Below, piece after piece: positions 1 through 8,922 of a DNA stretch of 35,343 nt; position 1 is the stretch's first letter, and each line of letters opens with the position of its first letter. The stretch is taken from positions 1 to 35,343 of the forward strand of contig CACZSI010000132.1 in assembly GCA_902783775.1 (NCBI GenBank), given 5' to 3'. Made by a program: the position numbers and the translations under genes. The notes beneath the pieces are model-generated. The model had not been told where the DNA came from, searched no databases, and saw only the letters and a program-made list of their open reading frames with translations. The DNA is from an uncultured Lachnospiraceae bacterium (GTDB lineage Bacteria > Bacillota > Clostridia > Lachnospirales > Lachnospiraceae).

Positions 1-71
1 AAAAAATATATTAAGATAAAGTTGTATAGTTGCGTTTAAATTCGGTGAAAAGTATTAAAAAGGGTTTAGAA

Positions 72-3056
72 TTGAGTAAGGAATATTATTATCGATATCG
101 GAGAAAACTTAATATTTCGCATTCCATGGGTTCTAATAGCAGGCACAATCACACATTGGATATTGAGATTCTTATAAGGGATAATCAGGAAGAATTTGCT
201 ATGTTCAATGATAACGAAAAGATGATTGATAATTACTTTGATCAATATGAGGGAAAGTATATTAATGAGCTAGAAGAATTTATTGGAACTAATTCCACTA
301 TTGAAGATATGGGATATGTATTCTTTAAAGGCTTAAAGGCATTATTTGAGGGAACGGAGTTTGAAATGGACAATATCGCTGTCAGCGAAACTCCGTCTAG
401 AAAATATGTGGTTTCAGATTTTTTAATTAATGGAGTTTTAAATGATAGATGTTCTAAACATGATAGAAAACTTTCTAAATTCATTGATGAGAAAAAGAAT
501 GATGTTTTAAAGAGGTATGAAGAATACAGGACAATCCGTGAAAGCAGAAGGCTGGCAGAAATCAGAAAGAAAAAAGATCGTATAGCCAGAGAAAAAATGC
601 TTTTAATGACTAAGAAAAAGTCTGGTGTAGGGGATGAAGAATTATTTGTGGATGAGGAGTATAGTTCTGCTAAAAATAGAGAAAGATACTCGCTAGATTC
701 TTATGGTCTGATTAAGAAACAGGGAATTAATAAGCTTGAGGTTGTTCTTTATATTTTAATAACTATTGCTTTATCTATTGGATTATTTTTCGTACTTAAG
801 TCATCAGACATTTTAAAGAATACAGAAGAAGTATATATCCATTTAGGAAAAGCCAGATATCTACTGACACAGTTAAAGAATGGCGTGCTAAGTCCAATCT
901 ATATGAAGTCCTGGTATGATGGCTACATGATGTTTATGCACAGTGAGCCTCTTACCTACTATACATTGGCACTTATGGGCTATATTTTTAACTCAGATAT
1001 GATGTTAGGATATGCAGCTACTTTATCTATTATTTTTGCTTTTACAGTCAGTGGATTTACATTTCTAGGCAGAGTTTATGATAAGGCGTTTATAGGTTTT
1101 ATTTCAGGAATTCTTTGGTTTACAATGCCGGAGATAAGCAGACATTATATTATTACAGGTGATATAAAGGTGTTAGTTGCGCTGGCATTTTTACCATTCT
1201 GTTTTGCGTATATTGCTAAGTATTTTCAGAATCGTGGAAGATTTATGCCACTTAAGATTATCACTTCTATGTGGTTAATTGTGCTAGCAGATTTATCCAT
1301 TGCCATTATTGTATTTATAGGTTTCTTAACTATTTTTACCATAAAAGTATTTTATACTAAGCAGGATAGGAAGCTAATCATGACAGTGGGATGCGTGATA
1401 ATGTCTGTGGGATTATCAGCAGGCTGGCTATATAGTGCTTACCGCAATGGAAGTATTCCGGAATTTTATACTAATAACAACGGATACTATATTGGAGCTA
1501 CGTTGTTTGTGATTCTAGTAGGATGTATTTTCTTTGCATATCAGCAGCTTAGAACATATGCTATTGCAGCTATTATCGTGGGACTTTTAGCATTATATAA
1601 ATTGCCGGTTGTGGTAATAATAATGTATATTGCAATAATTTTTATTTTCCTTGAGTGGAAAAAGTGTGACAGAAAAGTTATTTTAGCACTGCTACTTATT
1701 ATCGGTATGAGTAATGTATATAGATTACAGGCCAATGTCAGCACTAAGGATAATTCACTTTATGTGGAAAATGAGAAGATTAAAACTGCCGTGGAAAAGG
1801 CAGGAGTAGTTACAAATGATAATTTACTATATCTAGATATTGATAAGGAAGCTACTTATCCTGGATATTACATGGTGGACAAGAATAAGGATATAGTATT
1901 TTCTAATAAGTCTTCTATGAAATACAATGTTATCACTGATAATATTCAGATGCTTAAGTATGCAGTTTATGCTAAGCGATTTGATTATATATTTGATAGA
2001 AGTTTAGAAATGGGATGCGATACAATTCTCTTTAATTTAAAGGGATTGATTATAACACAGCAGGACAATGAAAAACTAAATATTTCATGTAAGAAATTCG
2101 GCTATGACTTAGTGGCAGGAAGTATTAATGAGAAGTATTTGATTTTCCATAAAGATATAAATAGAAAGATGGGAAATATCACAAAATATCAGGGTATTGC
2201 CATTGGAAAATCATCTAGAAATGTATCACTAATTTATCCGTATTTCGAGAATGGAATGAGTGACAGTTTAGATGATTATTCAGTAAAGAGATTATCTAAA
2301 TATAAGAAAATTTATTTATCCGGCTTTAAGTATAAGAAACTTAAGGATGCAGAAAAGAAGGTTAGAACCTTAGCTAAAAAGGGCATTGATATATATGTGG
2401 ATATGGATGGAATTCCGGCAGATCCACTAACTAACCGACAGAAATTCTTAGATGTTACAGCTCAGACAGTTTCATTTAAAGAAAACTTCCCAGAGTTTAC
2501 ATATAAAACCAGAAAGATTGTTCCTAAGAAATTCTATAAGGAGTACAGCGAGTGGAACACGGTTTATATTGAAAATGTAGACAAGGTGGAGGGGTATTGT
2601 ATGGCGGCAGGAAGAACACTTCCTTATGCCGGAACTAAGATGGAACGCGTACATTTTATGGGACTAAATATTCTCTATCATGTTATTGAAGCTAACGATG
2701 TGAGCATTCAGTTTATTGTGGATGATTTCTTTAATTTAGAGGAAGGGACATCCCCAGTTAGAAGGCAAAAGAACCTTAACATTAAGTATAAATATGATAG
2801 AATAGAAATAGATAGTAGGTACGGAAATATGATTGCACCAATCTCTTATCAGAGGGTATTTAGGGGCAATAAAAAAATTAGAAATGTAAATAATATGCTT
2901 ATGGTAAAAAAGGGAAAGACAGTTTTAACCTTTGACTATAAAAACTTTTATATAGGTGTAGGAATAAGTATATTTATGATCATATTTATGATATTAACAT
3001 TTGCAGTTTATAAGTTTAGATTAAAGAAGCGAGACCAAGAAACTGTGAGAGAGTAA
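72..3056 (+). CDS. Polytopic membrane protein with N-terminal 6-pyruvoyl-tetrahydropterin synthase-like domain (exosortase G locus)
   Basis: Seen: residues 1 to about 120 resemble a PTPS/QueD fold (H17 and H25-x-H27 as the zinc-type histidines, ETPSR at 106-110). A Lys/Arg/Glu-rich cytoplasmic linker follows to about residue 215. Many membrane segments start near 221, then comes a large extracytoplasmic region and a last membrane helix near 961-979. The catalytic Cys of true PTPS is replaced by Ser21. Known: PTPS-like domains and PTPS-related membrane proteins (PF10131 type) occur next to Gram-positive exosortases. Inference: a GT-C-like sugar transferase or flippase-like component of the XrtG system. 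Start: TTG at 72 is preferred over TTG at 30 or GTG at 45. AAAAAGGG at 57-64 is well spaced for it, and it places the first His at residue 17, like residue 16 in the stand-alone homologue at 8923. An in-frame stop at 27-29 closes the ORF upstream. Confidence 0.75.
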   Translation: MSKEYYYRYRRKLNISHSMGSNSRHNHTLDIEILIRDNQEEFAMFNDNEKMIDNYFDQYEGKYINELEEFIGTNSTIEDMGYVFFKGLKALFEGTEFEMDNIAVSETPSRKYVVSDFLINGVLNDRCSKHDRKLSKFIDEKKNDVLKRYEEYRTIRESRRLAEIRKKKDRIAREKMLLMTKKKSGVGDEELFVDEEYSSAKNRERYSLDSYGLIKKQGINKLEVVLYILITIALSIGLFFVLKSSDILKNTEEVYIHLGKARYLLTQLKNGVLSPIYMKSWYDGYMMFMHSEPLTYYTLALMGYIFNSDMMLGYAATLSIIFAFTVSGFTFLGRVYDKAFIGFISGILWFTMPEISRHYIITGDIKVLVALAFLPFCFAYIAKYFQNRGRFMPLKIITSMWLIVLADLSIAIIVFIGFLTIFTIKVFYTKQDRKLIMTVGCVIMSVGLSAGWLYSAYRNGSIPEFYTNNNGYYIGATLFVILVGCIFFAYQQLRTYAIAAIIVGLLALYKLPVVVIIMYIAIIFIFLEWKKCDRKVILALLLIIGMSNVYRLQANVSTKDNSLYVENEKIKTAVEKAGVVTNDNLLYLDIDKEATYPGYYMVDKNKDIVFSNKSSMKYNVITDNIQMLKYAVYAKRFDYIFDRSLEMGCDTILFNLKGLIITQQDNEKLNISCKKFGYDLVAGSINEKYLIFHKDINRKMGNITKYQGIAIGKSSRNVSLIYPYFENGMSDSLDDYSVKRLSKYKKIYLSGFKYKKLKDAEKKVRTLAKKGIDIYVDMDGIPADPLTNRQKFLDVTAQTVSFKENFPEFTYKTRKIVPKKFYKEYSEWNTVYIENVDKVEGYCMAAGRTLPYAGTKMERVHFMGLNILYHVIEANDVSIQFIVDDFFNLEEGTSPVRRQKNLNIKYKYDRIEIDSRYGNMIAPISYQRVFRGNKKIRNVNNMLMVKKGKTVLTFDYKNFYIGVGISIFMIIFMILTFAVYKFRLKKRDQETVRE

Positions 3057-3087
3057 AATGAAGGTAATTAAATAAGGAGATGATGCT

Positions 3088-4368
3088 ATGGAAAAGAAAG
3101 TTATGAAAAAAGGATTCTCAATCATTTCATTGATTACAATATTTACATGTTTATTCGCAGTTAGTGTTATGGCAGATAATATTTCAATAGACGGTAATTT
3201 TGATGATTGGGATAGTGTAAAAAAGACTAAAATTTCTAGCCTATTTTATAAGGAAGTAGCCTTTATCCAGGAAGGTGATACATTGTATATGTACGCTAAG
3301 GAAAATGCTACTAATGCATGGGAAAAATATTTCTCTAATACTTTTCCTGTTTTAATTTCAGAAAATGGAGAAGAGCATACTTTAGTTATTACAGAGGAGA
3401 GTAGTTCCGGTAATAAATCTGATTTAGTAGTGAGAAATCAGAATGGATATAGCATTATTAGTGGTTCATCAGGTAAGCGTAAAAAAGATGGAACATATGT
3501 GTATGAGCTTAAAATTCCTGTTAAGAAATGGGGAAATATAGATTCAGTAAAAATTCATACTGACTACAGCCAGACACAGACTATAAGTGTAAAATCATCT
3601 AGCAGTCAGGAGACTACTAAGGCAGTGACTACACAGGCTGCTACAACTAAACCTGCGGCTACTACAGTGGTACCAACTACTAAGCAGCAGACCACACCTA
3701 AGCCTACACAGGGTGAGAGTGCCACACCAAAGGATATTGTAGTGCCGGCATCAGAAGGTGTAGTTGTTATTGATGGACATTTTGATGAGTGGAAAAATTA
3801 TCCTTTCGTATATGTGACTAACTGGAATATGCCAGAGAATCAGAGAAACGATGATAACTGCAGAAGGCTAAGTATCGTAGTGGATGATGATTATATTTAT
3901 TTCTACGTTAGAATGATTGGCGGATGGAATGATCCTCTTAATGGAAATGAGTATATGTTATCAGTGGGGCAGTATGGAGTTTCCCTAAATCTTCGTATGC
4001 AGGACGACTCACAGTTACCACAGTATAATTTAGCTAATGGCAGATATGACTTAAATGTATATTATAAAAATAAGAGTGCACATCTTTCAGATGAGACATT
4101 GATAGATGATGCAGAAGCTAAAATGTTAGTTTCAGAAGATGAACCGGATCAGGTAGAGGTTAAAGTTCCTAAGGAAATCTTTAAGGTTATCCATGGAATA
4201 GATGTCAATGACGTTAAAGAAATCACATTGTCTAACCCTAACTTATTTGATCATGGAATTAGTAGCTCAGCTACATCTACAGCACCTGCAGTGGGAATTA
4301 TTATTTGTATAATAAGTGCAGGGGCAGCATTCTTGATTTTCAGAAAGAAAAAATCAGCAGCTAAGTAA
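3088..4368 (+). CDS. Secreted two-domain protein with Thr-rich linker and C-terminal sorting-type tail (probable exosortase G substrate, Firmicu-CTERM type)
   Basis: Seen: a signal peptide (cleavage likely after VMA at 29) and two domains that each open with IDGxFDxW (34-41 and 228-235). Between them (about 170-215) lies a linker rich in Thr, Ser, Pro and Gln. The tail from about 383 carries NPNLF, then ATSTAP (395-400), a hydrophobic helix (about 401-418) and RKKKSAAK. The layout of short motif, helix and basic end is that of a sorting signal, but no LPXTG is present. Known: IDGxFDxW starts are typical of CBM9/DOMON-like beta-sandwich domains, and a Firmicu-CTERM signal has been proposed as the XrtG target. 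Inference: this is the cargo of the exosortase 23 nt downstream, and the Thr-rich linker is a likely O-glycosylation site. AAGGAG at 3074-3079 sits 8 nt before the ATG. Confidence 0.72.
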   Translation: MEKKVMKKGFSIISLITIFTCLFAVSVMADNISIDGNFDDWDSVKKTKISSLFYKEVAFIQEGDTLYMYAKENATNAWEKYFSNTFPVLISENGEEHTLVITEESSSGNKSDLVVRNQNGYSIISGSSGKRKKDGTYVYELKIPVKKWGNIDSVKIHTDYSQTQTISVKSSSSQETTKAVTTQAATTKPAATTVVPTTKQQTTPKPTQGESATPKDIVVPASEGVVVIDGHFDEWKNYPFVYVTNWNMPENQRNDDNCRRLSIVVDDDYIYFYVRMIGGWNDPLNGNEYMLSVGQYGVSLNLRMQDDSQLPQYNLANGRYDLNVYYKNKSAHLSDETLIDDAEAKMLVSEDEPDQVEVKVPKEIFKVIHGIDVNDVKEITLSNPNLFDHGISSSATSTAPAVGIIICIISAGAAFLIFRKKKSAAK

Positions 4369-4391
4369 AAAACTGAAAGCGAAAAATTGTT

Positions 4392-4994
4392 ATGTTATTA
4401 ATTGAGGTATTAGGTTTCATAGTATGGCTTTATATAGTGTGGACATTAAAGCGAGCAAACCTTAAATTTTTTAGATATATAATCGGAACCGTGGGAGCGT
4501 TTATATTTATGCTTCTATGGGTGGAAAAATTAATAGTATTACCAATGATGAAGGGAGTGGCATTTGTCACCGGATTCATAGGGGAGTTCACAGGAATGTT
4601 TGACTCATACTATAAGTACAGTATGTTATTTATTCCTAAGGACACAGCATCAATTTCTCTGTATGTGGACTTTGAATGTTCCGGCGTAATTGAGATAATG
4701 GCCTTCCTTTCATTATTGTGGTTTTTTGAAATATATAATCTAAAAGAGAAAATAAAATATTCAATATTAGGAGTACTATTTGTTTTTGTGGCCAATGTAG
4801 TCAGACTATTAGTCATCTGCACCATAATCTATTTTGGTGGCAATGACTGGTTCTATTTTGCACATTCCATTTTTGGAAGAATAGTATTCTACGCATTGAC
4901 AGTATATTTATATTTCTCGGTGTTTACAAAACCTCATATTCAACGCCAAAAAGTAGGACAGTTCTCCTACGAGAAGGAGGATGAAGATGAATGA
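4392..4994 (+). CDS. xrtG: Exosortase family protein XrtG (membrane cysteine transpeptidase-like)
   Basis: Seen: 200 residues with several transmembrane helices. The exosortase/archaeosortase triad is in the expected order: Cys96 in ECSG, Arg138 in NVVRLL and His158 in AHSIFG. The C terminus is acidic and cytoplasmic (EKEDEDE). Known: exosortases are multi-pass enzymes proposed to recognise a C-terminal motif-helix-basic tail and cleave or transfer the protein at the membrane. The Gram-positive type (XrtG, TIGR03110) is small and travels with a GT2 enzyme and PTPS-like proteins, exactly as here. Inference: it processes the secreted protein encoded just upstream. The ribosome site is weak (GAAAGCGAAAA), so translation may depend on the upstream gene. 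The 3' end overlaps the glycosyltransferase by 8 nt. Confidence 0.88.
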   Translation: MLLIEVLGFIVWLYIVWTLKRANLKFFRYIIGTVGAFIFMLLWVEKLIVLPMMKGVAFVTGFIGEFTGMFDSYYKYSMLFIPKDTASISLYVDFECSGVIEIMAFLSLLWFFEIYNLKEKIKYSILGVLFVFVANVVRLLVICTIIYFGGNDWFYFAHSIFGRIVFYALTVYLYFSVFTKPHIQRQKVGQFSYEKEDEDE

Positions 4995-6363
4995 TTTTAT
5001 CCTAACAATTTCTAAATCCTTCGTTTTTTGGCTGACGTGGATTATTATTCCCATAATTATGGAGATTATCCCAGCATTCTTTGGTTTCTTTATCTTGTTA
5101 TTTAAGGGACGAAAGAAAAGGGAAAAAGATATAAAGGGAAGATTGCCGGAGATAACTATTATCGTACCTATCTATAATAGTGAGGCGACATTATTTGGAT
5201 GTATTGAATCTATAGCGCAGTCAAGTTATCCATCAGAGTTGATAGATGTATATCTGGTAAACAACAAATCGAAGGATAGAAGTTTTGAAATATTTATGAA
5301 GGCTCAGGAAAAATATCCTAAGCTGACAATGCAGTGGATGAATGCTAAGCAGGGAAAATCTAAGGCATTGAACATGGCACTTTTCAGTGCCAAGGGAAAA
5401 TATATTATCCATATTGACAGTGATGGTACATTGGAAAAAAACGCCATAATGAACATGGTTAGAAAGTTTGAAAATAATAGTAATGTTCATTGTATGACAG
5501 GTGCCATATTAATTAACCCGGATGATATCGAGAGAACAGATTCTATTTATATGAAATTGTTTAGAAGAATAGAATTTTTCGAATATGCTCAGGCGTTTTT
5601 AGCCGGCAGAAATTATCAGGCAGAGTTAGATAGCATCTTTACATTATCTGGTGCGTTTTCAGCATTTAGAAAATCCACCATCCTAAAGACTAGACTGTAC
5701 AATACAGATACGGTAGGAGAGGATACCCAGATAACATTCCAGATTAAAAAGGACTTAAACCAAAAGGTATATATGTGTGAGGATGCATTGTTTATGGTAG
5801 ATCCTATTGAGGATTTAAATAAAATGTACACTCAAAGACAGAGATGGCAAAGAGGTGAATTAGAAGTTTTTCATATGTTTTTTAAGAACAATATGAATAT
5901 AACTAAAGGCTTCTTTTCAAACTTTATGATTAGATTAATTGTATTTGATCATACATTTGCATTCCCTAGAATGATTTGGTACTTTGCATTGATTTGCTTA
6001 TTGTTTATGAATTATCCAATGAAGTTAGTAGTAGGATCTGTGGGAGTAATTTATGTACTCTATGTTATATCCTCGGCGCTTTATTACATAAACATTTTAA
6101 CCTTTCTTCGATATTTTCCGAAGATTCGAAAGTATTATGCCACTAAGTGGTACATATGTATCATCCTACCGCTTTATAACTTTATAATGTTCTGGATTAG
6201 ATTCGCAGGCATCATCAATAGTATAAACAGCGACGGAATGTGGAGAACTAAGAATTTGACAGAAGAGAGTGATACCTTTAAGGACATAGTTAAGAATGAT
6301 TTTATGTTTGTAACCCGCGTAGTTCAAAGATTAAAAGAAAAGATAAACGGTATCACAAGATAG
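4987..6363 (+). CDS. Exosortase G-associated GT2 family glycosyltransferase
   Basis: Seen: 458 residues. An N-terminal membrane segment (about 10-40) is followed by a GT-A catalytic domain with IIVPIYNSE (58-66), the metal-binding DSD (144-146), the ED base region in VGEDTQ (243-248) and QRQRW (283-287). C-terminal membrane helices cover about 310-420. The DxD, ED and Q-x-x-R-W set is that of processive GT2 synthases (cellulose, hyaluronan and PNAG types). Known: the family is recorded as an XrtG neighbour (TIGR03111). Inference: it builds a polysaccharide or a lipid-linked sugar used with the exosortase substrate. Start: AAGGAGG (4974-4980) directly abuts an ATG at 4981 but lies 6 nt from the ATG at 4987, so 4987 is chosen. 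The gene overlaps xrtG by 8 nt, which suggests translational coupling. Confidence 0.86.
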   Translation: MNDFILTISKSFVFWLTWIIIPIIMEIIPAFFGFFILLFKGRKKREKDIKGRLPEITIIVPIYNSEATLFGCIESIAQSSYPSELIDVYLVNNKSKDRSFEIFMKAQEKYPKLTMQWMNAKQGKSKALNMALFSAKGKYIIHIDSDGTLEKNAIMNMVRKFENNSNVHCMTGAILINPDDIERTDSIYMKLFRRIEFFEYAQAFLAGRNYQAELDSIFTLSGAFSAFRKSTILKTRLYNTDTVGEDTQITFQIKKDLNQKVYMCEDALFMVDPIEDLNKMYTQRQRWQRGELEVFHMFFKNNMNITKGFFSNFMIRLIVFDHTFAFPRMIWYFALICLLFMNYPMKLVVGSVGVIYVLYVISSALYYINILTFLRYFPKIRKYYATKWYICIILPLYNFIMFWIRFAGIINSINSDGMWRTKNLTEESDTFKDIVKNDFMFVTRVVQRLKEKINGITR

Positions 6364-6382
6364 AAAAGTGATGGTATAGATT

Positions 6383-8905
6383 ATGGAAAAACAAAGTGAA
6401 CTAGAGGTAGTATTAAGTAAAAAAAGCATAAAAGCACTGGTGGCATTTGCTATACCAGTGCTATTTATGCTACTTTTATATTATGGTGTGGGTATTTATC
6501 CTTATAAATCTAAAACGGTTTTAACATCAGATTTATCGGGACAGTACGTAAACTACTTTGCTTCACTAAAAGATATAGTTTTATCTCACAGAGGTTTTTT
6601 CTATTCATTTTCTAAAACCTTAGGTGGCGATATGCCGGGTATGGTGGCATATTATTTGCTAAGCCCATTAAATGTATTGTTCATTCTTGTTGAAAAAAAT
6701 GATCTTCCATTTGTGTTAATGTTAGTAACTCTAACTAAAATAGGTTTATCAGGTAGCTTTTTCTCCATACTTTTAGGAGAAAAGAGCGAATATTATTATA
6801 GAAATATTATTTTTTCTACAGCCTATGCACTAAGCGGTTATTCAATTGCCTTCGCATTTAACTTAATGTGGATGGATACGGTGGTTTTAATTCCGTTAGT
6901 AATTTGGGCAGTAGAGAGAATTTTCAATGAAAAAAATACCATTCCATATGTTATCACACTATTTTTATTAGTGGTAAGTTGTTATTATACCGGATATATG
7001 GGATGTATATTTGTGGCAATGTATGTTGTCTACAGAATAATTTCCGGGGAAGAAAGAGCTAAGATTAAAGTTAAGTCACTCATAAAAATCGGCTTTACTA
7101 CATTGGTTTCATTGGGGATGACAGCTCTAGTTTTAATACCGGCTGTGACATCACAGAACACTAGCCGTTCCATCGGTGGTAAATTTGAGATAAGCACTAA
7201 ATGTCAAATTAGTGCAATGGAATTTTTTAACGGACTATTTAGTTTTAACGGTAGTCATTACACTATAGAAGATAATTTGCCATATGTATTTTATACAGTG
7301 CCATTATTATTTTTCGCAGTGGCATTTTATTTTAATAGCAAAATTAAGATAAGAGAAAAGATAATAGTATTTATAATTAGCACAAGCTTCGTTTTAAGTA
7401 CTATGTTTGTGACTGCAGATGCAGTGTGGCATGGCTTTGCCAGCCCTAATCAGTTTTACTATAGATATACATTTTTATTTATATTTATTGCCATTATAAG
7501 CGCTTGGCGATGCTACGAAAATTTAGATGGGCTAAAGAAAACTGTAGTGATTATATTGCCAATGTTAACAGTGCTAGGAATGATGGCAGCATGTATTATA
7601 ACTGTAAAAGGCGGAATCACATTAACAGCCATAATTATAAACACAGTTTTAATTATAATCACCGCATATTTGGCATTTAAAACCACTCATATGGATGAGG
7701 TTTTAGTTCCTATAGTAAGAATACTTTTATTTATCGCAGTAACTGCCAGCATCTTATTTCAGGGCAATGAAAAAATGTTTAGCACTAAGTTTGCCGATAA
7801 CAGTTTAAGCGGTTACTTAGATGAGATGGAACCTTGCATTAATTATATAAAAGACTATGACAAGGGATTTTATAGAACAGAGAAAACTTTTGTAAACTCA
7901 TTAAATGATCCTATGCTGCTTAACTATTATGGACTTTCACATTTTAGTTCATCTGATAGTGAGGATATTATGAATCTGATGGAGTACTCAGGATATACCA
8001 GAAATCAGTATTTCTGGAGCTATTATAACCAGGGATCCACGTTGGGAATGGATTCATATTACGGTGTTAAGTATATTTTATCCAGAAAACAATTAGATAA
8101 AAAGTTGAAGCAAATAGCTAAATATGAGAATATAAATATATATGAAAATGATAATGCATTAGGCATTATATTTGCAGGGTACGGAACACAAAATTCAGTA
8201 GAAAAAAATAATGTATTTGAGTACGTAAATAGAATATATAAAAGCATTACAGATTTAGATGAAGATATCTATACTAAGATGGAAAATATAGAGGTGATTA
8301 AGGAAAGCGAGACTAAAGTTCACTATTGCTTTAGACCGTTAAATGATCAGTATTTCTATATGGCAATGCCGCTAAACCGCAATCCATCTCTAATGGAAGT
8401 AAAGGTAAATGATAAGGATATTGGAGAGTACTATGATACTTATAATAGAGGAGTGCTTTCCCTTGGATCATATAAATTAGGAAATGTGGTGGATGTCACA
8501 ATTGATTATAAAGGTGGAGAGGTAATTGAACCACTTATTTATTCAGAAAACGCTGAACTTTTAAAGACTTATACTGCACAAATTAATAAGTCCACAAAGT
8601 CAGTAAAGCTTTTAACAGACTCACATATAAAAGCGGAAATTGAGCTAGATAAGCACGGTAGAATTTTAACTACTATTCCCTATAGCGAAAACTGGAAAGC
8701 TAAGTTAGATGGAAAAGAAGTGACAATTGATACACATCAAAATTGTCTGATTGCATTAAATGATGTAAAAGAAGGAAAGCATAAATTAGAATTAAAATAT
8801 GTTCCTGCTAACCTAAAAATAAGTTTAGTTATATCAGGAATATCATTGGCAATATTTATTTTAATGATAGTGGTAATTGTATCTAAAAAGATTAAAGATA
8901 GATAA
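6383..8905 (+). CDS. YfhO family multi-pass membrane protein (GT-C type glycosyltransferase family)
   Basis: Seen: 840 residues. An N-terminal helix is followed by the conserved luminal loop SDLSGQYVNYF and then a TLGGDMPGM segment. About a dozen hydrophobic helices follow to around residue 460, then an extracytoplasmic domain ending in YSENWKAKLDGK and GKHKLELKYVPAN, and a final helix with a basic end (KKIKDR). These are hallmarks of the YfhO family (PF09586). Known: YfhO members have a GT-C fold, and some add sugars from undecaprenyl-phosphate carriers to teichoic acids on the outer face of the membrane. Inference: here it probably moves a lipid-linked sugar onto the surface product of the exosortase locus. 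The Shine-Dalgarno sequence is poor, and the gene begins 19 nt after the glycosyltransferase. Confidence 0.82.
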   Translation: MEKQSELEVVLSKKSIKALVAFAIPVLFMLLLYYGVGIYPYKSKTVLTSDLSGQYVNYFASLKDIVLSHRGFFYSFSKTLGGDMPGMVAYYLLSPLNVLFILVEKNDLPFVLMLVTLTKIGLSGSFFSILLGEKSEYYYRNIIFSTAYALSGYSIAFAFNLMWMDTVVLIPLVIWAVERIFNEKNTIPYVITLFLLVVSCYYTGYMGCIFVAMYVVYRIISGEERAKIKVKSLIKIGFTTLVSLGMTALVLIPAVTSQNTSRSIGGKFEISTKCQISAMEFFNGLFSFNGSHYTIEDNLPYVFYTVPLLFFAVAFYFNSKIKIREKIIVFIISTSFVLSTMFVTADAVWHGFASPNQFYYRYTFLFIFIAIISAWRCYENLDGLKKTVVIILPMLTVLGMMAACIITVKGGITLTAIIINTVLIIITAYLAFKTTHMDEVLVPIVRILLFIAVTASILFQGNEKMFSTKFADNSLSGYLDEMEPCINYIKDYDKGFYRTEKTFVNSLNDPMLLNYYGLSHFSSSDSEDIMNLMEYSGYTRNQYFWSYYNQGSTLGMDSYYGVKYILSRKQLDKKLKQIAKYENINIYENDNALGIIFAGYGTQNSVEKNNVFEYVNRIYKSITDLDEDIYTKMENIEVIKESETKVHYCFRPLNDQYFYMAMPLNRNPSLMEVKVNDKDIGEYYDTYNRGVLSLGSYKLGNVVDVTIDYKGGEVIEPLIYSENAELLKTYTAQINKSTKSVKLLTDSHIKAEIELDKHGRILTTIPYSENWKAKLDGKEVTIDTHQNCLIALNDVKEGKHKLELKYVPANLKISLVISGISLAIFILMIVVIVSKKIKDR

Positions 8906-8922
8906 AGGGTATAGGTAAAAAA

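Noticed and set aside
1-29. Promoter or c-di-GMP riboswitch in front of the exosortase locus
   Set aside because: Only 29 (71 to the chosen start) bases are in the window; no promoter pair or aptamer core is visible, so nothing can be claimed.
30-71. Longer N terminus for the first gene from TTG 30 or GTG 45
   Set aside because: No ribosome site precedes either codon, while TTG 72 has AAAAAGGG at good spacing and aligns the domain start with the stand-alone homologue.
3088-4368. Sortase (LPXTG) substrate
   Set aside because: The tail has the helix and basic end but no LPXTG-like motif, and the neighbouring enzyme is an exosortase-type protein.
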